Source: Nitrospirota bacterium | GTDB lineage: Bacteria > Nitrospirota > CAKKRA01 > 9FT-COMBO-42-15 | Assembly (NCBI GenBank): GCA_023248415.1 | Contig: JAHFEP010000054.1 | Location: 1 to 14,994, forward strand | Length of the DNA: 14,994 bases | Direction of reading: 5' to 3' | In this document: positions 1 to 6,890 of the stretch, in pieces | Layout of the letters: every line of letters begins with the position of its first letter | Position numbering within the stretch: the first letter of the stretch is position 1 | Made by a program: the position numbers and the translations under genes | Notes under the pieces: generated by a model | What the model saw: only the letters and a program-made list of their open reading frames with translations | Database searches by the model: none | Told to the model about the DNA's origin: nothing

Positions 1-1582
1 CAATGGCATCAGACAAATCCCTCGCCTTTCTGTAATGTCTGTCAGTTGTCATGGCATCATAGGCATCTGCTACAGCAAGTATCCGTGCAATAAATGGTAT
101 TTCCTCACCTCTAAGACCGTCTGGATAGCCGTCTCCGTTATAGTGCTCATGATGATGCCGGATAGCAGGGATAATATTCTCAAACTGTTTTATTGAACTC
201 AATATCCTTGCCCCATGCAGAGGGTGTTCTCTCAATATTCTTATATCCTCTTCTGTAAAGATGTCTGCCTTTTCTAATACCCTATCAGGTATGTATATCT
301 TTCCAATATCATGAAGAATAGAGCAGATTCTTACATTCTCTACAAAATTATTAGACATGTCAAAGCAGCCTGCTATGGAAAGGGCATAATTCATTACCCT
401 TTCAGAATGTCCTGCTGTCCACGATGATTTCCCGTCAAGGACAGTTGCAAGGGATTTTATGGTGCAGTTAAACATCTCCTGAAGATTCTTATTTACTAAC
501 TTAAGCTGATTTGTCTTATCAAGGATTGAGTCCGCCATATTGTTGAAGGTCACGGCTAACTCGCCTATCTCATCTTTCCTGTTTATAGTTATTTTGTTAT
601 TTAAATAGCCCTTTCCAAACTCCTCTGCCTTCTTCTTCAATTCCTTTAAAGGAGATGTCAGCCGCCATCCAAGATAGACGCTCAGGAAAATAGCAAAGGA
701 AAGGGATGCAGCAATTAAAACCAAGAGCCTGTTTTTAAAATTATAAAGCTGGCTGTATGCCTCTTTCACAGGCTGCTCTGCTATTATCCCCCACCCTGTC
801 CTTTTACTCACTGCGTATGTCCCTATTACTTCAACGTCGTTCTCATTTTTATATGATGAAATATTATTCCCCTCCCATTTATTGATAAAGCGGACAACCT
901 GTGGATTTGCCCTGAAATTGGCGCCTTTTATAACAACGCTCCAGTCAGGATGTGCAATAACCCTTCCGTTTTCATCTGCAGCAAAGATATAGCCCTTCTC
1001 ACCGATATGTATGCCAGTAATGGAATGCCAGAAACCCTTCAGGCTTATATCTTCAGAAAGCCATCCTTTAACCCTTGTCCCATTTTTAACAGGCACAGTA
1101 ACAGTAATCCACGGCTCTCCAAAATCTGTATTGTGTATCTTCCCGAAATGGATGTTCTCTTTTACTAATACTTTTAATGGAAGCGAGGCCTCTTTCTTAT
1201 TTGCGCCTGCCCTGCTGATAAACCTCTCCCGCGACGCCTTTGCAATTTCAACACCGCCCTTATTAAGCACTGTTATTTCTCTTGTATAAGACGGAAGCTT
1301 TATCAGATACGGCAAAAGGTCTCCGCCTTTTTTCTCCAGAACAGCTCCAATCTCATAACTTGCTGCTGCTGAATAAAGATTATCTTCTATCGTCTTAAAA
1401 AAAACATCTGCTGACTGGGCTGCATTTTCAGCAACATATTGATTATGGTCATGTATCTCTGATTTAATATGTTCTATAGAAGAAGAGAAAATCAGGAGTG
1501 CAAAAACAAATGTAATCAAAGATATAGCAAGGCCAAAGGCAATAATCTGGAGGGTTATATTTTTAAAATTAAAAAACTTCAT
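1..1582 (-). CDS. Cache-HAMP-HD-GYP receptor, probable cyclic-di-GMP phosphodiesterase (3' end cut by window edge)
   Basis: This is a membrane receptor expected to hydrolyse cyclic di-GMP in response to a periplasmic ligand. The reading frame is open from the ATG at 1582 to the left edge (527 codons), so the C-terminus is missing. Seen in order: a transmembrane helix near residues 9-32, an extracytoplasmic region to about 275 with double-Cache features (GYIFAADENGRVIAHPDW), a second transmembrane helix near 283-303, a HAMP linker, and an HD-GYP domain. The HD-GYP domain shows WTAGHSERV, the LHDIGK metal-binding dyad near residue 424, and HHHEHYNGDGYPDG. Its start overlaps the stop of the upstream binding-protein gene by four bases (ATGA), which implies translational coupling and a shared signalling job. 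Catalytic residues look intact. The HD-GYP call is firm; the ligand is unknown. Confidence 0.9.
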   Translation of the reverse strand, partial: MKFFNFKNITLQIIAFGLAISLITFVFALLIFSSSIEHIKSEIHDHNQYVAENAAQSADVFFKTIEDNLYSAAASYEIGAVLEKKGGDLLPYLIKLPSYTREITVLNKGGVEIAKASRERFISRAGANKKEASLPLKVLVKENIHFGKIHNTDFGEPWITVTVPVKNGTRVKGWLSEDISLKGFWHSITGIHIGEKGYIFAADENGRVIAHPDWSVVIKGANFRANPQVVRFINKWEGNNISSYKNENDVEVIGTYAVSKRTGWGIIAEQPVKEAYSQLYNFKNRLLVLIAASLSFAIFLSVYLGWRLTSPLKELKKKAEEFGKGYLNNKITINRKDEIGELAVTFNNMADSILDKTNQLKLVNKNLQEMFNCTIKSLATVLDGKSSWTAGHSERVMNYALSIAGCFDMSNNFVENVRICSILHDIGKIYIPDRVLEKADIFTEEDIRILREHPLHGARILSSIKQFENIIPAIRHHHEHYNGDGYPDGLRGEEIPFIARILAVADAYDAMTTDRHYRKARDLSDAI

Positions 1583-2586
1583 TTTATAACCTTTGTTGCC
1601 ATTGAAAGGACATTTTCAGGGATTTTAATATCTATAGCATTTGCTGTCTTTAGATTTATAATAAAATCGTATTTATCTGGCGACTCAACAGGAATGGCGC
1701 CGGGCTTTACACCCATCAGAACCTTATCCACAAGCCTCGCAGACTGTCTGCCTATGTCATAAAAACTCGGACCGTAATTGGCAAGCGCCCCCTCTTCTAC
1801 AATCTCTGCATCAGTAGTAAAATAGGGGAGCTTCTCCTTCTTTGCCTTGTCTATTAAAAGTTTATTATTTGCAACAAGGATTGCATTAACAATATGGAGG
1901 ATGCCGTCAGCATCCCCCCTCTTTATATTTGAAATTACCTTTGCCAGCTCATCCTGATTACCCGCCCTTTTCTCAATATAGCTTATCCCCATTTTGCTGC
2001 AGACACTTCTTGCATGCTCTGCTGCTTTAACAGAGACATCAACATTCGGGTCATAAATCCACATCACCTTTTTAAGATTTGGGATAACCCTTTTAAACAT
2101 CTCAAGCCTCTTTTCAGTAAGCTCAATCGCAAGGTTTGAGATGCCTGTCATATTTCCGCCCGGCTCTTTAATGCTCTTTATCAATTTGGAGCCAACAGGA
2201 TCAGCAACAAGAGAAAATACAATTGGAATAGATTTGCCTTCTGTCTGCTGCATTGCCTCTCTTGCAACAGGAGTGGTAACAGCATATATAACATGCACAT
2301 TCTTTTTGATTACACCATTTACAGCCTCTGCAATCTTTTCCTTTGAACCGCTGGTATTGACAACTTCATATACAACATTCTTACCGTCCTTATACCCCAG
2401 ATTTCTCATGCCAGCCTTGAATCCTTCCACAGTCTGGCTAAAGGACTTGCCGCCCATATAAACTATTCCGACTTTATACTGCTTTTTCTTTGCGCTTTCT
2501 AATTCTTCTGTTGGATAGCCTAATGTAGATAAGATTAAAAGGTAGATTATGATAAGGGGTATTCTTTTTATCAGAGACTTAAACAT
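1579..2586 (-). CDS. ABC-type periplasmic substrate-binding protein, DUF534/ABC_sub_bind family
   Basis: A 335-residue protein with an N-terminal signal segment (basic KSLIKR, then a hydrophobic stretch to about residue 23), followed by a two-lobed type I periplasmic binding fold. Family hallmarks seen are YKVGIVYMGG at the mature start, GFKAGMRNLGYKDGKNV, the IPIVFSLVADPVG segment and GNMTGIS. This family (PF04392) usually binds small organic ligands for ABC importers. No permease or ATPase gene is visible here; instead the stop codon overlaps the start of an HD-GYP receptor. I infer that it acts as a ligand-capturing partner of that receptor, or serves a transporter encoded elsewhere. The start is supported by a GGGGAGGG ribosome binding site about seven bases upstream and by a promoter near 2668-2696. 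Confidence 0.88.
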   Translation of the reverse strand: MFKSLIKRIPLIIIYLLILSTLGYPTEELESAKKKQYKVGIVYMGGKSFSQTVEGFKAGMRNLGYKDGKNVVYEVVNTSGSKEKIAEAVNGVIKKNVHVIYAVTTPVAREAMQQTEGKSIPIVFSLVADPVGSKLIKSIKEPGGNMTGISNLAIELTEKRLEMFKRVIPNLKKVMWIYDPNVDVSVKAAEHARSVCSKMGISYIEKRAGNQDELAKVISNIKRGDADGILHIVNAILVANNKLLIDKAKKEKLPYFTTDAEIVEEGALANYGPSFYDIGRQSARLVDKVLMGVKPGAIPVESPDKYDFIINLKTANAIDIKIPENVLSMATKVIK

Positions 2587-2593
2587 AAAACAG

Positions 2594-2601
2594 CCCTCCC
2601 C
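2594..2601 (-). promoter_or_regulatory. Ribosome binding site for the binding-protein gene
   Basis: On the minus strand GGGGAGGG lies seven bases before the ATG at 2586. It fixes that start and suggests efficient translation of the first gene of the two-gene unit. Confidence 0.7.
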
Positions 2602-2667
2602 ACCAAAAAAGATTCAATTTCCCCTGCGTATTTAAGGCCTTTTTATGACAGGTTGATTACTCATATA

Positions 2668-2696
2668 AAGATAGCATAAAAGCCTTATAAAAACAA
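2668..2696 (-). promoter_or_regulatory. Sigma-70-like promoter for the binding protein / HD-GYP pair
   Basis: Read on the minus strand: a TTGTTT -35 (2696-2691), a 17-bp spacer and a TATCTT -10 (2673-2668), the latter preceded by TG as in extended -10 promoters. It would start transcription about 75 bp before the ATG at 2586. This is a prediction from consensus matches only. Confidence 0.5.
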
Positions 2697-2717
2697 GGGC
2701 TATACATGGCTTTTTAC

Positions 2718-2745
2718 TTGACAGTTAGAAAAAACATGCTATATT
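2718..2745 (+). promoter_or_regulatory. Strong sigma-70-like promoter for the plus-strand HD-GYP gene
   Basis: A perfect TTGACA -35 (2718-2723), a 16-bp spacer and a TATATT -10 (2740-2745) with an extended TGC just before it. Transcription would begin near 2752 and give a leader of roughly 260 nt before the ATG at 3016. It is divergent from the promoter at 2668-2696, with the two -35 boxes only about 20 bp apart, so shared or competing regulation is plausible. Confidence 0.6.
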
Positions 2746-2750
2746 TAAAA

Positions 2751-2782
2751 TATAGGTGTAAATATGCCCTGATTAACCTATA
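2751..2782 (+). promoter_or_regulatory. Inverted repeat at the predicted start of the long leader
   Basis: TATAGGT (2751-2757) pairs perfectly with ACCTATA (2776-2782) across an 18-nt loop. It begins at or just after the predicted transcription start, so it could be an operator or the first stem of a structured leader. Further on, the leader has a short GC-rich stem (GCC-TTC-GGC, 2811-2819) flanked by two AGCTAAA copies (2791 and 2826). No known riboswitch core was recognised. Confidence 0.35.
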
Positions 2783-2875
2783 ACTTAGGAAGCTAAAATG
2801 GACTGTAAAGGCCTTCGGCTCCGGCAGCTAAATATTCCAATCAACCAAAACCAATCAATAATATCTATAGATATT

Positions 2876-2935
2876 CTTATCTTATCTTATCTTATCTTAT
2901 CTTATCTTATCTTATCTTATCTTATCTTATCTTAT
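2876..2935. repeat. Pentanucleotide microsatellite (CTTAT) x12
   Basis: Twelve uninterrupted head-to-tail copies of CTTAT span 60 bp, followed by a partial copy (CTTTT). The array lies about 80 bp upstream of the ATG of the plus-strand HD-GYP gene, within its predicted leader. Arrays like this change copy number by slipped-strand mispairing. Because it is noncoding, a change would alter spacing or leader length by 5 bp per unit rather than cause a frameshift. Confidence 0.95.
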
Positions 2936-3015
2936 CTTTTTCCTATTTTCTAAGATTATCAACAAATATTATTATTCTCGTATGAAACAACTTAAAAGGA
3001 TAAATAGGATGTTCT

Positions 3016-5181
3016 ATGCGGTCTAAAATCCGCACAAAACTGTTCACTGCATTCTTAGTGTTGCTCCTGCCCCTTTTGATTCTCATAGTTATTAGCCATT
3101 ACAACCAGAAGGTCATCTACAGAGCCATCCATAGAGTTGAGATAATATCTGAGGAGATGCTCATGGTTCATCGCCTTCAACTCGCCATAGACAGGGCATT
3201 GATGATAGGAAAAAATTATATCATCACAGGAAAAAAGACATATGTTGGAAAATATAAGAGGTTAACAATGGATGTGGAAACCTTGTTAAAGGAAACAGAA
3301 AGTTCATTGAGAAGGGTTGAGGAACTCCAATCAAAAGTAGAAGAGGTAGAGAAGGAAGAAAAGATACTAAAAGATGTTAAAACCGCATGGCAGAATATAA
3401 GGGAAATATCCTTTAAGATATTTGCAATCCCTGACCCTGTTGGTAATAGCGCTGCTTCAAGGCTTATGGAAGATATTGATTATAGGTGGGGATCCCATGC
3501 TATAGAAGGTCTTAAGAGGTGGCAGGAGATAGACATGGAAGAATACAAAGAAGCTGTAGAGACCTCTGACAGGGCATGGAAGAGGTCATGGATAACTATG
3601 ATTACAGGCTCTTTTATACTGTGTGTCCTCTGTGTATATTTTTCATTTTTCTATTCCAATAGATTTGCTAAACCAATAGTAATCATACACGAAATGGCTG
3701 ACGCCATTGCAAAGGGTTACTTCAAGGAAAGGGTCGCTGTTAAGACAGGGGACGAAATAGAAGGCCTTGGAAATGCAATGAATGAAATGGCCATCAGGCT
3801 TGATAGTTTCTATATCAATTTAGAAAACACCGTTACAGAGAAGACAAAGGAGCTTACAGAGACAACAGAGACATTGCAAAAATCTGAAGCGCGAAACAGG
3901 GCATTTCTATATGCGATACCTGACATGATGTTTAGAATTAGTAAAGATGGTATTTTTCTGGATTTTAAGGCGCAAGAGGGTGACTTGTATCTTTCCCCGT
4001 CAACGTTTCTGGGTAAAAAGCTCTCTGAAGTTCTGCCTTATGAGGTGGGACAACAGGCTATGCATTTTATGCAGCAAGCGCTGCGGACAGGCCTTATGCA
4101 AACCTTTGAGTATCAGCTTCCTATGCCTGGTGGAATTCGGGATTATGAGGCTCGTATTGTAACTGGTGCTGAAGAAGAGGCTCTGATAATTGTTCGTAAC
4201 ATCACTGAACACAAACAGGTTGATGTAGCGATAAGGAGGAGCAAGGAGGAATGGGAGGCCACCGTTGATGCCATTTCAGACCCACTTTTCATCCATGATG
4301 AGCAATTCAGGATTGTGAGGGCAAACAGGGCATATGCAGATGCAGCAGGCATGAGCTTTAACGATATTATAGGCAGGCATTATTTTGAGATCTTCCCAAA
4401 GATGGATGGGCCGCACAAAATGTGCCTTGAGACACTAAAATTGCATAAAAAGGCGGAGGAAGAACTTTCCATCCCTTCATTAGACAAAATCTTTAATGTG
4501 AGATTTTACCCTGTAGGGGATGGAGAAAAAAAATGGGATTATTATGTCCATCTCATGGAGGATATATCGGAAAAAAAGAGGGCAGAGGAAAAACTGAAGG
4601 AGCTTTTTTTGGGAACTGTTAAGTCGCTCTCTTCTGCCATTGATGCAAAGTCTCCATGGACAGCAGGTCATTCTGAAAGGGTTACAAAATATACCCTTTA
4701 TATAGGAAAAGAAATGGGGTTTTCAGAAAAGGAATTAAAAGAACTTGAACTGGCAGGACTCCTCCACGATATTGGCAAAATCGGAACCTACGAGGCTATC
4801 CTTGATAAACCAGGAAAACTCACAGATGAAGAATTAAACCTAATGAGGCAGCACCCAACAAAGGGTGCAGAGATATTAGAACCAATAAATCAATTTAAGA
4901 ACATTATTCCTGGTATAAAACACCACCATGAATTTTATGACGGAACAGGTTATCCTGACGGCCTTAAGGGCGACGCAATACCATTATTTGCAAGGATACT
5001 GACTGTTGCAGACACAGTGGATGCAATGAGCGCTGAAAGGCCTTACAGAAAAGGAAAGCCAATGGATGCAATCATCGCAGAGTTAAAGAAATGTGCAGGA
5101 ACACAGTTTGACCCTGAAGTGGTTAACATGTTTTTGAAGGTAGTCAAAAAAGGTGGTGAATTAATCCGAAAAGTATTTTAG
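3016..5181 (+). CDS. Membrane sensor with HAMP, two PAS domains and HD-GYP output
   Basis: A 721-residue receptor expected to degrade cyclic di-GMP. Order seen: transmembrane helix 1 (about 8-28), a helical extracytoplasmic sensor (about 30-190, resembling a four-helix bundle, with a coiled-coil-like Glu/Lys stretch near 98-118), transmembrane helix 2 (about 192-212), HAMP (about 213-267), a short coiled coil, PAS 1 (about 292-398), PAS 2 (about 410-522), then HD-GYP (about 535-715). Output residues are intact: WTAGHSERV, HD at 584-585, HHH at 636-638 and GYP at 645-647. The ATG at 3016 is chosen because it begins the basic-then-hydrophobic leader; AGGA lies a short way upstream, and an earlier ATG at 3010 is out of frame and stops after five codons. 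The HD-GYP domain closely resembles that of the gene at 1-1582. The signal sensed is unknown. Confidence 0.93.
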   Translation: MRSKIRTKLFTAFLVLLLPLLILIVISHYNQKVIYRAIHRVEIISEEMLMVHRLQLAIDRALMIGKNYIITGKKTYVGKYKRLTMDVETLLKETESSLRRVEELQSKVEEVEKEEKILKDVKTAWQNIREISFKIFAIPDPVGNSAASRLMEDIDYRWGSHAIEGLKRWQEIDMEEYKEAVETSDRAWKRSWITMITGSFILCVLCVYFSFFYSNRFAKPIVIIHEMADAIAKGYFKERVAVKTGDEIEGLGNAMNEMAIRLDSFYINLENTVTEKTKELTETTETLQKSEARNRAFLYAIPDMMFRISKDGIFLDFKAQEGDLYLSPSTFLGKKLSEVLPYEVGQQAMHFMQQALRTGLMQTFEYQLPMPGGIRDYEARIVTGAEEEALIIVRNITEHKQVDVAIRRSKEEWEATVDAISDPLFIHDEQFRIVRANRAYADAAGMSFNDIIGRHYFEIFPKMDGPHKMCLETLKLHKKAEEELSIPSLDKIFNVRFYPVGDGEKKWDYYVHLMEDISEKKRAEEKLKELFLGTVKSLSSAIDAKSPWTAGHSERVTKYTLYIGKEMGFSEKELKELELAGLLHDIGKIGTYEAILDKPGKLTDEELNLMRQHPTKGAEILEPINQFKNIIPGIKHHHEFYDGTGYPDGLKGDAIPLFARILTVADTVDAMSAERPYRKGKPMDAIIAELKKCAGTQFDPEVVNMFLKVVKKGGELIRKVF

Positions 5182-5210
5182 CTCACAAGAATAGACATTA
5201 AAGATAATTT

Positions 5211-5636
5211 TTAAGTGCTAAGTGGATTTTCAATAGTAACACCCAGAATAGTCTGCCTGTCATGTAAATCTTCTGATAAAAGTATGGCAGCGCCACCGCT
5301 TATAGCAGCATATATAATCATGGAATCCCAGAAGGAATAAAGATATCTATTGTGTATTTCAATCGCCTTTAATATAGATTCTCCATCATTTACTACAATA
5401 TCCCATTTCAGCAGATGACTAACAACCTCTTTAGCTACCTGCATATCTAATGGTTGTGATATTTTCTTTGTTACCCCGTAAAAGAATTCCTGCAGCACCT
5501 GAGTACTAAGAACACCAAGTCCTGATTCCCATAATTCAAGAACGATTTTTCTGGCGACCTCATGTTTCTTCCCTGATGAGACATCATGAGCATATATCAG
5601 AATATTTGTATCAAGAAATACCTTATCGCCTTTCAT
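5211..5636 (-). CDS. PIN-domain toxin, VapC-like ribonuclease
   Basis: A 141-residue PIN nuclease, expected to cut RNA (VapC relatives cleave tRNA or rRNA) until neutralised by the antitoxin encoded just upstream. Acidic active-site residues seen: Asp9 in VFLDTNILIYAHD, Glu50 in LQEFF, Asp104 in FWDSMI, and Asp123 in SEDL. The frame is open further upstream to 5684, but I chose the ATG at 5636: it gives the normal PIN N-terminus and has AGGGAAG just before it. The longer form would add 16 residues overlapping the antitoxin. The chosen start overlaps the antitoxin stop by 14 bp, typical of coupled toxin-antitoxin genes. It converges with the HD-GYP gene ending at 5181, with 29 bp between them and no clear terminator. 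Confidence 0.87.
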   Translation of the reverse strand: MKGDKVFLDTNILIYAHDVSSGKKHEVARKIVLELWESGLGVLSTQVLQEFFYGVTKKISQPLDMQVAKEVVSHLLKWDIVVNDGESILKAIEIHNRYLYSFWDSMIIYAAISGGAAILLSEDLHDRQTILGVTIENPLST

Positions 5637-5868
5637 GGAGATCTTCCCTTGAAATTGTAAAATGCCCTTTTGTTCCGAGATCAAATCCTTTCTTAAGAAG
5701 TTTCATATGCCTCTCTTTTGCCCTTTCATAACCAGTATCCTCCCTCACCTTCTCCTCAAGGGATTCTTTTACCAACTCACTCAGCGATTTTTCCCTTTTT
5801 GCAGCAATTATCTTAGCCTTTTTTAATAAAGGCCTTGGTAACGATAATGTTATGTTCTGTTTCGTCAT
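5623..5868 (-). CDS. Ribbon-helix-helix antitoxin, VapB-like
   Basis: An 81-residue protein beginning with MTKQNITLSLPRPLLKKAKIIAAKREKS, a short strand followed by a helix typical of ribbon-helix-helix DNA-binding proteins. The N-terminal part should dimerise and bind the operators upstream. The charged C-terminal part (about residues 45-81) should wrap the PIN toxin encoded by the next, overlapping gene. Its own stop lies inside the toxin gene, so toxin translation depends on antitoxin translation. Expected regulation is repression of its own promoter, strongest when complexed with toxin; two matching inverted repeats at 5893-5926 fit this. The exact VapB subfamily is not certain. Confidence 0.82.
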   Translation of the reverse strand: MTKQNITLSLPRPLLKKAKIIAAKREKSLSELVKESLEEKVREDTGYERAKERHMKLLKKGFDLGTKGHFTISREDLHERR

Positions 5869-5892
5869 TTTACACCCCGCTTTCAGATTAGT

Positions 5893-5926
5893 TCACATAA
5901 ATATGTGTATCACATTTTTATGTGAT
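5893..5926. promoter_or_regulatory. Twin inverted-repeat operators of the toxin-antitoxin operon
   Basis: Two copies of the same dyad, TCACAT-N4-ATGTG(A/T), lie 17 bp apart at 5893-5908 and 5910-5925. The second extends to ATCACAT-TTTT-ATGTGAT (5909-5926). They sit 24-58 bp upstream of the antitoxin ATG and overlap its predicted promoter, as expected for autorepression by a ribbon-helix-helix antitoxin. Confidence 0.7.
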
Positions 5927-5932
5927 TGTCAA
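5904..5932 (-). promoter_or_regulatory. Promoter of the toxin-antitoxin operon
   Basis: On the minus strand a perfect TTGACA -35 (5932-5927) is followed by a 17-bp spacer and a weaker TACACA -10 (5909-5904). The second operator palindrome fills the spacer almost exactly, so a bound repressor would exclude RNA polymerase. The weak -10 lowers confidence. Confidence 0.5.
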
Positions 5933-5955
5933 TAAAATAAGGCGTAACAAGCCTT
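5930..5955 (-). terminator. Possible weak terminator after the polyketide gene cluster
   Basis: Downstream of the FMN reductase stop, the minus strand reads AAGGC, a 7-nt loop, GCCTT, then ATTTTATT. The stem is only five base pairs and the U tract is interrupted, so this is a weak candidate. It ends just before the -35 box of the toxin-antitoxin promoter. Confidence 0.35.
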
Positions 5956-5972
5956 CTAACGCGTTGAAGCCC

Positions 5973-6698
5973 TCAGTACTTTAATACCTCACTTATTGTC
6001 TGGAAGACCTCTGATTTCGCTGCGTTTACAACCGCCTTGCCAACTGCCCTTGCCATCTCTATTGCAGCCTGATTTTCTTCATAGCCCGGCATTGGCCTGT
6101 CAAGGAGGCTCTTAAAGCCAGGATGGTCAATTGCAAATTTGCCATTGACCATGCAAATATTCTTCATCTCAGCATCTAAAAGCGCTATGCCAGCACATGC
6201 AACAGATGTAGCGCCCATTGCCTTTAGATAATGAAAGAGGTAATAGAGCGCGCCCTCCATGCCGAGTGCAGCGCCAACAGAGAGATTGCCCACAGGCTTT
6301 CCCCTGAATGGATTTGTATGATAGGCAGTAACTGTTGTGCCCCATATCTCTGACCTCTCCTGCTCATGCAGAGGCCTTGTGCGGTGGAGGAAGTTCATAA
6401 CAATCGCTGGCTGCTGATATGCATAAACAGGCGATGAGAAAATAAAACCGTCTGCCCCGCACATCTTGTCAAATATCTCTTTAGCGCCATCCTTTGGGTT
6501 TTCTAAAAGCGGGCACTTCATGCCGCAGAGGCATTTATTGCATGCAGTGCAAGGCTCAATCCTGTAATTAATCAGTCTTACAACCTCTGTCTCTGCGCCC
6601 ATCTCGCCTGCTGCCTCAAGCGCCTTTTTTAAAAACCATTCGCTTGCAGACTTTGTATTCCCTCTTTTTTGCGTGCCGCAAAAACCGAGTATCTTCAT
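5973..6698 (-). CDS. Flavodoxin-fold NAD(P)H:FMN oxidoreductase with an Isf-like cysteine motif
   Basis: A 241-residue flavoprotein of the NADPH-dependent FMN reductase / iron-sulfur flavoprotein superfamily. The phosphate loop of the FMN site is GTQKRGNTKSAS (residues 8-19) and the second flavin loop is FSSPVYAYQQPA. Between them lies C50-T-A-C53-N-K-C56-L-C58-G-M-K-C62. This matches the compact CX2CX2CX5C spacing of archaeal iron-sulfur flavoproteins (Isf), so a [4Fe-4S] cluster is plausible. It is the last gene of the minus-strand polyketide cluster, 192 bp beyond the cyclase-like gene, with a repeat element between. A GGGAGAAG ribosome site supports the start. Inferred role: reduction or quinone/hydroquinone interconversion of the polyketide, or electron transfer. 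It may instead be an unrelated neighbour. Confidence 0.8.
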   Translation of the reverse strand: MKILGFCGTQKRGNTKSASEWFLKKALEAAGEMGAETEVVRLINYRIEPCTACNKCLCGMKCPLLENPKDGAKEIFDKMCGADGFIFSSPVYAYQQPAIVMNFLHRTRPLHEQERSEIWGTTVTAYHTNPFRGKPVGNLSVGAALGMEGALYYLFHYLKAMGATSVACAGIALLDAEMKNICMVNGKFAIDHPGFKSLLDRPMPGYEENQAAIEMARAVGKAVVNAAKSEVFQTISEVLKY

Positions 6699-6720
6699 AG
6701 TTCTTCTCCCTTTTCCAGTT

Positions 6721-6871
6721 TGTCATTCCATGCTTGACACGGAATCCAGTAGGGGCGAATCTTGTATTCGCCCCATTGAGGGCGATCACAAGGATCGCCC
6801 CTACAATGAGAAACAGCCAATGGATTCCTGCTGGAGTTTACCCCGTACTCCGATACGGGGCAGGAATGACA
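6721..6871. repeat. Nested palindromic repeat element (MITE-like, about 151 bp)
   Basis: Outer inverted ends are TGTCATTCC (6721-6729) and GGAATGACA (6863-6871). Inside is a second matched pair, GGAATCCA (6741-6748) and TGGATTCC (6821-6828). Inside that is a third, GTAGGGGCGA (6749-6758) and TCGCCCCTAC (6795-6804), which encloses two perfect hairpins: GGGGCGAAT/ATTCGCCCC (6752-6774) and GGGCGATC/GATCGCCC (6780-6800). Another hairpin, CCCCGTA/TACGGGG, is at 6841-6860. The layout suggests one palindromic element inserted into another. There is no coding capacity. It fills the gap between two cluster genes. Confidence 0.85.
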
Positions 6872-6890
6872 TTATTGAACACCTTTTCCC

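Noticed and set aside
950..1289. Plus-strand open frames in this stretch and similar ones opposite the KS and AOR genes
   Set aside because: They are antisense shadows of well-supported minus-strand genes, with no family signature.
2785..2835. Possible cyclic-di-GMP (GEMM) riboswitch before the HD-GYP gene, from GGACTGTAAAGGCC resembling GGACGCAAAGCC
   Set aside because: The 5' half with its GAAA tetraloop and its receptor is not recognisable and the core has insertions; only a loose resemblance remains.
2876..2935. CTTAT array as a CRISPR or replication-origin iteron
   Set aside because: Units are 5 bp with no spacers, and there is no cas, rep or dnaA gene nearby; it is a simple microsatellite.
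5637..5684. Sixteen extra N-terminal residues on the PIN toxin
   Set aside because: They lie inside the antitoxin gene and precede the normal PIN start; the ATG at 5636 has its own ribosome site.
5893..5926. CRP/FNR-type binding sites, because of TGTGA and TCACA words
   Set aside because: The half-sites face the opposite way (TCACAT-N4-ATGTGA rather than TGTGA-N6-TCACA) and the position fits antitoxin operators better.
6721..6871. Rho-independent terminator between the cyclase and FMN reductase genes
   Set aside because: The hairpins are strong but no U tract follows them on either strand; a repeat element explains the symmetry better.
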